DNA of 13,028 bases from DATBFG01 sp036558645 (GTDB lineage Bacteria > Acidobacteriota > Terriglobia > Terriglobales > Acidobacteriaceae): positions 1 to 13,028 of the forward strand of contig DATBFG010000085.1 of the NCBI GenBank assembly GCA_036558645.1, in the 5' to 3' direction. The notes beneath the pieces are model-generated. The model worked only from the letters and a program-made list of their open reading frames with translations. It made no database searches and was not told where the DNA came from. The number at the start of each line of letters is the position of its first letter. Positions within the stretch are counted from its first letter, which is position 1. The position numbers and the translations under genes are program-made. Shown piece by piece: positions 7,608 to 12,747 of the stretch.

Positions 7608-7616
7608 TGATATGAT
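7608..7616 (+). promoter_or_regulatory. Extended -10 promoter of purN
   Basis: The sequence TGATATGAT is an extended -10 (TG-n-TATGAT, five of six matches). No good -35 lies at 16-18 bp. Transcription would start near 7623, giving a leader of about 28 nt that contains the GGAG ribosome-binding site at 7640-7644. Confidence 0.45.
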
Positions 7617-7650
7617 TTCCTGAGTCCATCATGATGAACGGGAGCAGGCA

Positions 7651-8268
7651 TTGAGAAACATCGGCATACTTCTATCCGGCCGGGGCTCGAATTTCGAGGC
7701 CATCGCGAAGAACATCGAAGGCGGCAAGATTCCCGACTGCCGGATTGCGATCGTGATCTCGAATCGCCATGACGCCGGCGGACTCGAGATCGCCCGTAAG
7801 CTTGGAATCGAGTCCCGTGTGATTGCCTCCAAAGGAAAAGAGCGCGAGGCTCACGATCGCGACATGGCCACTGTCCTGCGCCAGTTCAATGTCGACCTGG
7901 TATGCCTTGCCGGATACATGCGTCTGCTCTCTCCATGGTTCGTCCAACAGCTCCCTCACAAGATCCTCAACATTCATCCCTCGCTCTTGCCCGCATTTCC
8001 CGGACTCGAAGCCCAACAGCAGGCATTTGCTTATGGAGTGAAAGTCGCGGGCTGCACCGTGCACTTTGTGGACGAAGAACTCGATCACGGCGCAATCGTC
8101 GTGCAGAAATCCGTCGCCGTACTCGACACCGACGACGAACATTCGCTGTCCGCTCGTATCCTCGAACAGGAGCACATCGCGTATTCAGAGGCAATCAGCC
8201 TCGTGCTAAGTGGAGAGTATGAGGTGAAGGGGAGGAAGTGGGTGAGGGTTAAGAAGCAGACCGGCTAA
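7651..8268 (+). CDS. purN: Phosphoribosylglycinamide formyltransferase (10-formyl-THF dependent)
   Basis: This 205-residue protein is usual length. It transfers a formyl group from 10-formyltetrahydrofolate to GAR in purine synthesis, in the cytoplasm. The N-terminal phosphate-binding loop SGRGSNF (9-15) begins the Rossmann part. The catalytic set is in place: Asn107 and His109 in NIHPSLLPAFPG, and Asp145 in GCTVHFVDEELDHG, corresponding to E. coli Asn106, His108 and Asp144. The folate-side segment MRLLSPWFV is also present. The start is TTG at 7651, preceded by GGGAG at the right distance; upstream ATGs are out of frame. Its last 20 bp overlap the end of the convergent four-helix-bundle gene. 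No other purine gene is nearby. Confidence 0.96.
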   Translation: MRNIGILLSGRGSNFEAIAKNIEGGKIPDCRIAIVISNRHDAGGLEIARKLGIESRVIASKGKEREAHDRDMATVLRQFNVDLVCLAGYMRLLSPWFVQQLPHKILNIHPSLLPAFPGLEAQQQAFAYGVKVAGCTVHFVDEELDHGAIVVQKSVAVLDTDDEHSLSARILEQEHIAYSEAISLVLSGEYEVKGRKWVRVKKQTG

Positions 8269-8674
8269 TAGTAGGAACTGTCATTTTTGGATTGTTAGAT
8301 TTCCGGATTGACGGATTTGAACTCACGCCTTTGGCGGTTAGTTGAGACGCGACGAAGATTGCAAGCAATTCGTGCGCTTCCCTTCGGAGGTCTGTCAATC
8401 GCGCGGGCTTTATAATGCCCGACTCCGTCAGGAGTTCCAGCCAGAAGGCTGTTTCATCCATCTCCTCGACGACTACTCCCAATTTCGCGATGAATTCCGC
8501 TTTCGATCTTGATCGACAAACGGCCCGGTAGTTTGCGGCTACCGACGTGGACGAACGCAAAACCTGCTTGCCGAGCGTTCGGGCCTCCTCCGTCTGAGGC
8601 AACGCTTGAAAGAGTTTGATAACGCGCGAGGCGAACTTCTTTGTTCGTAATTTAAGTTCTTCCGTTTGCTTCAA
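8249..8674 (-). CDS. Four-helix bundle protein (23S rRNA intervening-sequence/S23 family)
   Basis: The 141-residue product starts at TTG 8674, with GAGGGA eight bases upstream. Family features: a first helix with ELKLRTKKFASRVIKLFQALP, the conserved turn LGKQVLRSSTSVAANYRAVCRSRSKAEFIAKL (34-65; S-x-S-V-A-A-N-Y/I is the family mark), a third helix VVVEEMDETAFWLELL, and a fourth helix RREAHELLAIFVASQL. Homologues are encoded in 23S rRNA intervening sequences but also as free genes, and Avd of diversity-generating retroelements has the same fold; cellular roles are mostly unknown. From about residue 117 the protein departs from the family: a polar tail (NPSIRKSNNP and onward) is encoded by an octamer repeat array and overlaps purN. 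The tail looks acquired and probably disordered. No reverse transcriptase or rRNA gene is near. Confidence 0.88.
   Translation of the reverse strand: MKQTEELKLRTKKFASRVIKLFQALPQTEEARTLGKQVLRSSTSVAANYRAVCRSRSKAEFIAKLGVVVEEMDETAFWLELLTESGIIKPARLTDLRREAHELLAIFVASQLTAKGVSSNPSIRKSNNPKMTVPTISRSAS
8289..8320 (-). repeat. Degenerate octamer array inside the 3' end of the four-helix-bundle gene
   Basis: Read on the minus strand there are four 8-bp units: TCAAATCC, GTCAATCC, GGAAATCT, AACAATCC. They match the unit family of the array at 8749-8788 but run in the opposite orientation, so the two form an imperfect inverted repeat about 430 bp apart. Confidence 0.7.
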
Positions 8675-8738
8675 AAATCACTTCCCTCGATAGAATCAAT
8701 AGCGGAATCGTTTCAAGTGTGGCTGTGACGGAACTCAC
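8319..8738. repeat. Segment bounded by direct repeat GAACTCAC
   Basis: The 8-mer GAACTCAC occurs at 8319-8326 and at 8731-8738, just inside the two inverted octamer arrays and enclosing almost the whole four-helix-bundle reading frame. It could be a target-site duplication or a chance match; an 8-mer alone is weak evidence. Confidence 0.3.
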
Positions 8739-8748
8739 ATGAAGGGTT

Positions 8749-8788
8749 GTAAATCCGTAAATCCGACATTCCGTAAATCTCAATCCCC
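8749..8788 (+). repeat. Degenerate octamer array upstream of tyrS
   Basis: Five consecutive 8-bp units: GTAAATCC, GTAAATCC, GACATTCC, GTAAATCT, CAATCCCC. The array covers the place of a -35 box and ends 5 bp before the tyrS -10 element. Confidence 0.75.
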
Positions 8789-8793
8789 CTCGG

Positions 8794-8799
8794 TATAAT
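8794..8799 (+). promoter_or_regulatory. tyrS -10 element, predicting a leaderless mRNA
   Basis: A perfect TATAAT ends 8 bases before the ATG at 8808. Transcription normally starts about seven bases after the hexamer, so the mRNA should begin at or within two bases of the start codon. No Shine-Dalgarno is present, which agrees with leaderless initiation. No recognisable -35 box exists at 16-18 bp; the octamer array is there instead. Confidence 0.7.
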
Positions 8800-8807
8800 C
8801 ACTCCCA

Positions 8808-9503
8808 ATGTCCAACTTCGCCCCCGTTCCCGACCAGCTTTCCTACATAAAAAAGGGTTCTTCCGAGATCGTGAAGGAATCCGAGCTCCAATCAAAGCTC
8901 GAACGATCCCTGGCCTCGAACAAACCTCTTCGCGTCAAGGCCGGATTCGATCCCACTGCTCCTGACCTGCACCTTGGCCACACCGTTCTTCTGCGCAAGC
9001 TCAAGCACTTCCAGGATCTGGGTCACACGGTAATCTTCCTGATCGGAGATTTTACCGGCATGATCGGCGATCCCACTGGCCGCTCGGTCACGCGTCCGCC
9101 GTTGAGTCCGGAAGAGATCATGCGCAATGCGAAGACTTACATGGCACAGGTCTTCAAGATTCTCAATCAGAAGAAGACCGAAGTTCGCCATAACAGTGAG
9201 TGGCTGGGCAAGCTCAAGGGCGAAGACTGGATTCGGTTGGCTGCAAAGTACACCGTTTCGCAAATGCTCGAACGCGAGGACTTCCACAAGCGCTTTTTGG
9301 AAGAAAAGCCGATTGCCCTGCATGAGCTGCTCTATCCGTTGTCGCAGGGATACGATTCGGTCGCGTTGCAAGCAGATGTAGAACTGGGCGGAACCGACCA
9401 AAAATTCAACTTGCTCGTCGGCCGCGAGCTGCAACGCGCTTACGGGCAGGAATCGCAAGTCGTCCTGACGATGTCTATCCTCGAAGGGCTGGACGGGGTG
9501 TAG
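8808..9503 (+). CDS. tyrS: Tyrosyl-tRNA synthetase, N-terminal part up to an in-frame TAG
   Basis: These 231 residues form the class I Rossmann catalytic domain of tyrosyl-tRNA synthetase, which makes Tyr-AMP and charges tRNA-Tyr. Visible: tyrosine/ATP site LRVKAGFDPTAPDLHLGH with the HIGH-box HLGH (55-58), FLIGDFTGMIGDPTGR (77-92), and YPLSQGYDSVALQADVELGGTDQ (176-198). The frame stops at TAG directly after LEGLDGV, where homologues continue with QKMSKS. The same frame then continues with an intact second half (9507-10064); with a sense codon at the stop the protein would have 418 residues, normal for the family. If the stop is real, this product lacks the KMSKS loop, anticodon-binding and S4 domains and should be inactive alone. 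ATG at 8808 follows a TATAAT by 8 bases. Confidence 0.9.
   Translation: MSNFAPVPDQLSYIKKGSSEIVKESELQSKLERSLASNKPLRVKAGFDPTAPDLHLGHTVLLRKLKHFQDLGHTVIFLIGDFTGMIGDPTGRSVTRPPLSPEEIMRNAKTYMAQVFKILNQKKTEVRHNSEWLGKLKGEDWIRLAAKYTVSQMLEREDFHKRFLEEKPIALHELLYPLSQGYDSVALQADVELGGTDQKFNLLVGRELQRAYGQESQVVLTMSILEGLDGV
9501..9503 (+). other. In-frame amber codon replacing the conserved Gln before KMSKS in tyrS
   Basis: The codons read GTG-TAG-AAG-ATG-TCG-AAG-TCG, i.e. V-stop-K-M-S-K-S. Family members usually have V-Q-K-M-S-K-S, so one C-to-T change of CAG explains it. The frame is unbroken on either side. Alternatives are sequencing error, a recent nonsense mutation, amber suppression or readthrough. Confidence 0.9.
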
Positions 9504-9506
9504 AAG

Positions 9507-10064
9507 ATGTCGAAGTCGCTGGGCAATGCCATCGGCATTCAGGAACCGCCCCTTGAGATGTACGGCAAGGTGATGTCGATCTCCGATGAGATGATGTGGC
9601 GCTATTACGAACTGCTGACTGACGTAACCATGGCGGACATCGAGAAGACAAAGGCAGATGTCGGCGCCGGTCAGGCTCATCCGATGGCGGTTAAGAAAGA
9701 ACTCGCGCGCAAAATCGTCAACGATTTTCATTCAGCCGACGCGGCCAACAAAGCCGGCGAAGACTGGGCCAAGCAGTTTCAAAAAGACGAGACGCCGGAC
9801 ATGGTCGAGGAAGTGCCGGTGGCTTACTCCGAAATCCAGTGGACAGGCCAGGAATCGCAGGGGCAGTTATGGATTCGCCTGGACAAGCTTCTGGCGAAAA
9901 CCGGCTTAGCCGATTCGGCCACAGATGCGGCACGCAAAATGAAGCAGGGCTCAGTGCGCGTGGAAGATAAAGTCGAACAGGGGCCGCACATCGCGATCTT
10001 AGGATTGCCCGCGAAGCTGCGGCTACGGGTGGGAAGAAAAATCAAACTGGCTGTAATTAGCTAA
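9507..10064 (+). CDS. tyrS: Tyrosyl-tRNA synthetase, C-terminal part (KMSKS loop, anticodon-binding and S4 domains)
   Basis: This continues the same frame after the TAG. It opens with MSKSLGNAIG, the KMSKS ATP-binding loop whose Met could itself act as a start codon. The helical anticodon-binding region follows (EMMWRYYELLTDV, HPMAVKKELARKIVNDFH), then a C-terminal S4-like RNA-binding domain (about 122-185: WIRLDKLLAKTGLADSATD, KMKQGSVRVEDK, LRVGRKIKL). GGGG at 9495-9498, eight bases before ATG 9507, could support restart after termination at 9501, which would give a two-piece synthetase. The second half shows no further lesion, so it is either still translated or only very recently cut off. 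I treat the two pieces as one tyrS locus. Confidence 0.85.
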   Translation: MSKSLGNAIGIQEPPLEMYGKVMSISDEMMWRYYELLTDVTMADIEKTKADVGAGQAHPMAVKKELARKIVNDFHSADAANKAGEDWAKQFQKDETPDMVEEVPVAYSEIQWTGQESQGQLWIRLDKLLAKTGLADSATDAARKMKQGSVRVEDKVEQGPHIAILGLPAKLRLRVGRKIKLAVIS

Positions 10065-10172
10065 ACGAAGTTAAGAAAAGAAGCCTCCTGAGTTCACCTT
10101 CGCCCTGAATACTTGGTTGGGCTCCTACCATGTGGCCTCCCCCAAATGCTCATCCTGAAGGTAGCAGGCCCT

Positions 10173-10204
10173 AGCCAAACCGAGTCAGGACCCACTGTTT
10201 GGCT
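10173..10204. terminator. Hairpin downstream of tyrS
   Basis: The arms AGCCAAAC (10173-10180) and GTTTGGCT (10197-10204) pair perfectly over 8 bp, and an inner AGT/ACT can extend the stem. It starts 109 bp past the tyrS stop. No T-run follows, so it may be a 3'-end stabiliser, a factor-dependent terminator or an unrelated structure. Confidence 0.4.
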
Positions 10205-10224
10205 GACGGCTGCCTCCGACGCAA

Positions 10225-10258
10225 GCTGAGGACTGAGGCTGACGACTGACGACTGAAA
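10225..10258 (+). repeat. Degenerate heptamer array upstream of the lipid kinase gene
   Basis: The units read GCTGAGG, ACTGAGG, CTGACG (six bases), ACTGACG, ACTGAAA. The array ends 6 bp before the -10 element of the next gene, at the position of the -35 box. Confidence 0.7.
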
Positions 10259-10261
10259 TCC

Positions 10262-10270
10262 TGTTACTCT
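10262..10270 (+). promoter_or_regulatory. Extended -10 of the lipid kinase gene, predicting a leaderless mRNA
   Basis: TGTTACTCT fits the extended -10 pattern TG-n-TAnnnT. It ends nine bases before ATG 10280, so transcription would start about three bases before the start codon. No Shine-Dalgarno is present. Confidence 0.45.
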
Positions 10271-10279
10271 TCCGCCTTC

Positions 10280-11161
10280 ATGCGCGCCGCGGCGATCTTC
10301 GGTCTGGGATCCTCCCCCAAAGACCTTGCGCCGTTCCAAAAGAACTCCTCCATCGAGTGGCGTATAGGAATGCCTGCCAGTGCTACTGAGGTTAACGCGA
10401 TCCTCGTTTTCGGCGGAGATGGCACCGTCCATCGCCACTTGCCGCAATTGGTCAAACTTGGAGTGCCGGTCCTCATCGTTCCATGTGGGAGCGGGAACGA
10501 TTTTGCGCGATCGTTGAAACTTAGGAACAAGAGAGACTCGCTGGCTGCGTGGAGGAGATTTGTTGCCCGTGCTGCAAATGTAAGAACGATTGATCTGGGT
10601 AAGATCACCGAAGCCTCGGCCGATTCCCGGAGTAACCATCCTGCGACAACACATTACTTCTGCTGTGTCGCCGGAGTGGGACTCGACACCGAAGTAGCTC
10701 GCGCCGCCAATCGGCTTCCGGCATGGCTCCGCGGCCACGGCGGCTATGCACTTAGCATCCCAGGAGCGCTTCTCCGATTTGCACCGTTTCCAATGAAATT
10801 GCTGGAAGCTGATGGCGGTGGTAGCTGGTTCCTTCGCAGTGATGTTCCAATCTCACTCGTGGCGTTTGCCAATGGCCCGTTTTTTGGCGGCGGCATGAAG
10901 ATCGCCCCAGAAGCGAATATGGAAGATGGCAAGCTCGACGTTTGCCTCGTGAGAGGAACGAATCCGTTCAAGCTTGTCTGGATGTTCCCGACGATCTACT
11001 TTGGCCGACATCTAGAGCTTGACCCTGTCCAGTACTTCAAGGCAGAACGAGCACGCGTCGAAACCGAACATCGGCTGGACGTCTATGCGGACGGAGAATA
11101 CGTTTGTCACACGCCGATTGAGATTGGAACAGTGGCGCGAGCGCTCCCTGTCATCGTTTAG
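10280..11161 (+). CDS. Diacylglycerol-kinase-family lipid kinase (DagK/YegS-like)
   Basis: This is a 293-residue cytoplasmic, probably membrane-associated kinase. The N-terminal domain has the nucleotide-binding GGDGTVH (45-51) and the second conserved loop PCGSGNDFARSL (68-79), both diagnostic for the DAGK catalytic domain. The C-terminal beta-sandwich has GVGLDTEVA, FFGGGMKIAPEANMEDGKLDV (a D-G-K/L-D-V mark) and a terminal VYADGEYV. Length and order match bacterial DgkB/YegS proteins, which phosphorylate diacylglycerol or other lipids for phospholipid turnover; the exact lipid is not predictable. ATG 10280 is the first codon after a likely -10 element, so translation should be leaderless. 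The gene ends in TAG, showing that TAG is used as a stop in this genome. Confidence 0.92.
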   Translation: MRAAAIFGLGSSPKDLAPFQKNSSIEWRIGMPASATEVNAILVFGGDGTVHRHLPQLVKLGVPVLIVPCGSGNDFARSLKLRNKRDSLAAWRRFVARAANVRTIDLGKITEASADSRSNHPATTHYFCCVAGVGLDTEVARAANRLPAWLRGHGGYALSIPGALLRFAPFPMKLLEADGGGSWFLRSDVPISLVAFANGPFFGGGMKIAPEANMEDGKLDVCLVRGTNPFKLVWMFPTIYFGRHLELDPVQYFKAERARVETEHRLDVYADGEYVCHTPIEIGTVARALPVIV

Positions 11162-11223
11162 GTCCCGCCGCCTGCTCGATCGCTCGTCTCAATCCCCGAA
11201 CCCCGAGAAAGGCGAACAAACAG

Positions 11224-11272
11224 AACTCGAAACCAAACGCTAGCAACTAGAAACTAGCAACTCGAAACTGAT
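11224..11272 (+). repeat. Degenerate heptamer array upstream of sppA
   Basis: Seven 7-bp units in exact register: AACTCGA, AACCAAA, CGCTAGC, AACTAGA, AACTAGC, AACTCGA, AACTGAT. The array ends 7 bp before the sppA -10 hexamer. Confidence 0.75.
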
Positions 11273-11276
11273 GTCC

Positions 11277-11285
11277 TGCTACACT
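11277..11285 (+). promoter_or_regulatory. Extended -10 of sppA, predicting a very short leader
   Basis: TGCTACACT is TG-n-TACACT (four of six hexamer matches plus the TG extension). It ends 12 bases before ATG 11298, giving a leader of about six bases and no Shine-Dalgarno. Confidence 0.45.
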
Positions 11286-11297
11286 ACCCCTAACCGT

Positions 11298-12212
11298 ATG
11301 TCAGAAACAGGCCGTTCACGCACCTTACTCTGGATACTTATCGGAGGAGGAGCCTTCTTCCTCTTTGTCCTTGCTGTCTTCTCCCTCGTTTACCTGACTT
11401 TGCACTCCGGAGAGGAAAGCACTTCGATCCATTCATTCGGCGACAAGATTGGCGTCATCGATCTTGAGGGCGTCATCATCGATCCGAAGACGGTGGTTGG
11501 GCAACTTAAGAAGTTCGGAGATGACGACTCCATCAAGGCGATCATCATTCACGTGAATTCTCCGGGCGGTGGAGTGGCAGCCTCCGAAGAAATTTATCGC
11601 CAGGTCAAGCGCCTGCGCGACGAGAAGAAGAAATACATTGTGGCTTCCATTGAAACAGTGGGCGCAAGCGGCGCTTATTACGTTTCTTCCGCCACCAACA
11701 AGATCTATGCCGATAACGGCAGTATCGTCGGATCGATCGGCGTGATCGCCGAGTGGGTCAACTACGGAGACCTGTTGCGCTGGGCCAAGCTGAAGCAGGA
11801 AGTACTCAAGGTGGGCGAATTTAAAGACACAGGTAATCCCTCCCGCGATATGACGCCTGCCGAGCGGGCCTACATGCAATCTCTGATCGACAACATGTAT
11901 GGGCAGTTCGTGAAGGCAGTCGCCGACGGACGCCATACCAAGGTCGAGGACATTAAGCCGATCGCCGATGGCCGTGTGTGGACCGGAGAACAGGCTCTCT
12001 CCATGCACCTCATCGATCAGGTCGCCGATTTCCAGGCTGCCGTCTACGACACCGCGAAGACCGTCAACATCAAAGGCGAACCGACCCTGGTTCGGCCCGA
12101 AAAAGACCGCAAGACCCTGGCCGACCTACTCTTCGGGGATATCTCTGAATGGTTGCCGACCCGGGAGAAAATGCTCGACCAGCACATGGGCTTCTATTAT
12201 CTGTGGAAGTGA
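11298..12212 (+). CDS. sppA: Signal peptide peptidase SppA (S49 family)
   Basis: This 304-residue protein is the short, single-domain form of SppA, which degrades leftover signal peptides in the membrane. An N-terminal anchor spans about 10-35 (LLWILIGGGAFFLFVLAVFS), leaving the protease outside the cytoplasm. Core motifs: GVIDLEGVI (52-60), HVNSPGGGVAASEEIY (85-100), nucleophile Ser124 in ETVGASGAYYVSS, GSIGVI (145-150), and general-base Lys176 in VGEFKDTGNPSRDMTPAE, matching the Ser/Lys dyad of Bacillus-type SppA. The frame opens at 11271, but ATG 11298 is preferred because the upstream ATG overlaps the repeat array and lies ahead of the likely -10. It could be cotranscribed with the downstream HU-like gene, but 134 bp of structured spacer separates them. 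Confidence 0.93.
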   Translation: MSETGRSRTLLWILIGGGAFFLFVLAVFSLVYLTLHSGEESTSIHSFGDKIGVIDLEGVIIDPKTVVGQLKKFGDDDSIKAIIIHVNSPGGGVAASEEIYRQVKRLRDEKKKYIVASIETVGASGAYYVSSATNKIYADNGSIVGSIGVIAEWVNYGDLLRWAKLKQEVLKVGEFKDTGNPSRDMTPAERAYMQSLIDNMYGQFVKAVADGRHTKVEDIKPIADGRVWTGEQALSMHLIDQVADFQAAVYDTAKTVNIKGEPTLVRPEKDRKTLADLLFGDISEWLPTREKMLDQHMGFYYLWK

Positions 12213-12252
12213 CCCTAAGGTACCCTGTTCTGAGAACCCGCTTGCATAAAAC

Positions 12253-12315
12253 CCCATAAATTTGAGAAGTTTATGGGAGCCTGAGCGAGCGGCGGAGGCC
12301 TCCCAGGGGGCTCCC
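12253..12315 (+). promoter_or_regulatory. Structured region between sppA and the HU-like gene, with alternative hairpins
   Basis: Hairpin 1 pairs CCCATAAA (12253-12260) with TTTATGGG (12270-12277) around a nine-base loop. Stem 2 pairs GGGAGCC (12275-12281) with GGCTCCC (12309-12315), enclosing the self-complementary GGAGGCCTCC. Both use the GGG at 12275-12277, so they exclude each other. C-rich 12313-12317 could also pair with the ribosome-binding AAGGGG (12338-12343). Hairpin 1 may be the sppA terminator, though it has no T-run. Confidence 0.45.
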
Positions 12316-12346
12316 CCGGGCGAAACCTAACATTGCGAAGGGGCGT

Positions 12347-12670
12347 ATGACTAAAGCCGATCTGATCGACGAAGTATCGAGACTCGCGGAGCTTACCCGG
12401 AAAGACAGTGAAGTGATCGTCGAGACCATTTTCGACAGCATCGTGCGATCGCTGCGCGTGGGAGACAAGATCGAGATTCGCGGGTTTGGCAGCTTTCGTA
12501 CCCGTCAGCGCAAGCCGCGCGTGGGACGCAATCCCAAGACCGGCGACCGCGTCGAAGTGCCAGCGAAGAAGATTCCTTTCTTCAAGCCCAGCAAGGAGTT
12601 GAAAGATCTGGTCAACACCGGATCGAACGGTTCGGCCCCGGGGGCAACCGCCTCTGCACCGCCCGCCTAA
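12347..12670 (+). CDS. HU/IHF-family histone-like DNA-binding protein
   Basis: This is a 107-residue nucleoid protein. The N-terminal helices TKADLIDEVSRLAELTRKDSEVIVETIFDSI form the dimer core; KIEIRGFGSF (41-50) and RTRQRKPRVGRNPKTGDRVEVP (51-72) form the DNA-bending arm, with the intercalating proline in the GRNPKTG loop (60-66). The core ends near 90; a 17-residue tail rich in Gly, Ser, Ala and Pro follows, not found in the roughly 90-residue E. coli HU. Sequence alone does not separate HU from IHF-beta; IEIRGFGSF with the MTKADL start leans to the IHF-beta-like type. The ribosome-binding site AAGGGG lies three bases before the ATG. Confidence 0.95.
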   Translation: MTKADLIDEVSRLAELTRKDSEVIVETIFDSIVRSLRVGDKIEIRGFGSFRTRQRKPRVGRNPKTGDRVEVPAKKIPFFKPSKELKDLVNTGSNGSAPGATASAPPA

Positions 12671-12710
12671 TACTTTCAAGCTTCGGACGTAGCTTCACCT
12701 CGGGTTTTAG

Positions 12711-12737
12711 GGCGAAAAGACTTCGAACTTTCTCGCC
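12711..12737. terminator. Hairpin between convergent genes, possible bidirectional terminator
   Basis: GGCGA-AAAG (12711-12719) pairs with CTTT-C-TCGCC (12728-12737), leaving one bulged base and an eight-base loop. It sits between the stop codons of the HU-like gene (12670) and the opposing hydrolase gene (12748). Flanking T-tracts are poor (TTTT at 12705-12708 serves only the minus direction), so strength is uncertain. Confidence 0.4.
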
Positions 12738-12747
12738 GTTCTGAGAC

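Noticed and set aside
8249..8674. Avd component of a diversity-generating retroelement
   Set aside because: The fold is shared, but no reverse transcriptase, template repeat or variable repeat occurs in the window.
8749..8788. CRISPR-like array
   Set aside because: Units are only 7-8 bp, degenerate and without spacers; no cas genes are present.
8892..9731. Long minus-strand open frame (279 codons) opposite tyrS
   Set aside because: It lies wholly antisense to clearly recognisable TyrRS sequence and its product shows no family features; it follows from the codon bias of the real gene.
10094..10738. 214-codon minus-strand frame across the tyrS-lipid kinase spacer
   Set aside because: Most of it is antisense to the kinase GGDGT and GSGND motifs and the rest covers the heptamer array; no domain signs.
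9501..11161. Genome-wide reassignment of TAG to an amino acid
   Set aside because: The lipid kinase gene ends naturally in TAG at 11159-11161, and reading through would only add about 30 residues running into the heptamer array. A recoded genetic code is therefore unlikely; a local event at tyrS remains.
11433..12008. 191-codon minus-strand frame opposite sppA
   Set aside because: Covers the catalytic core of SppA in antisense; no ribosome-binding site or recognisable motif.
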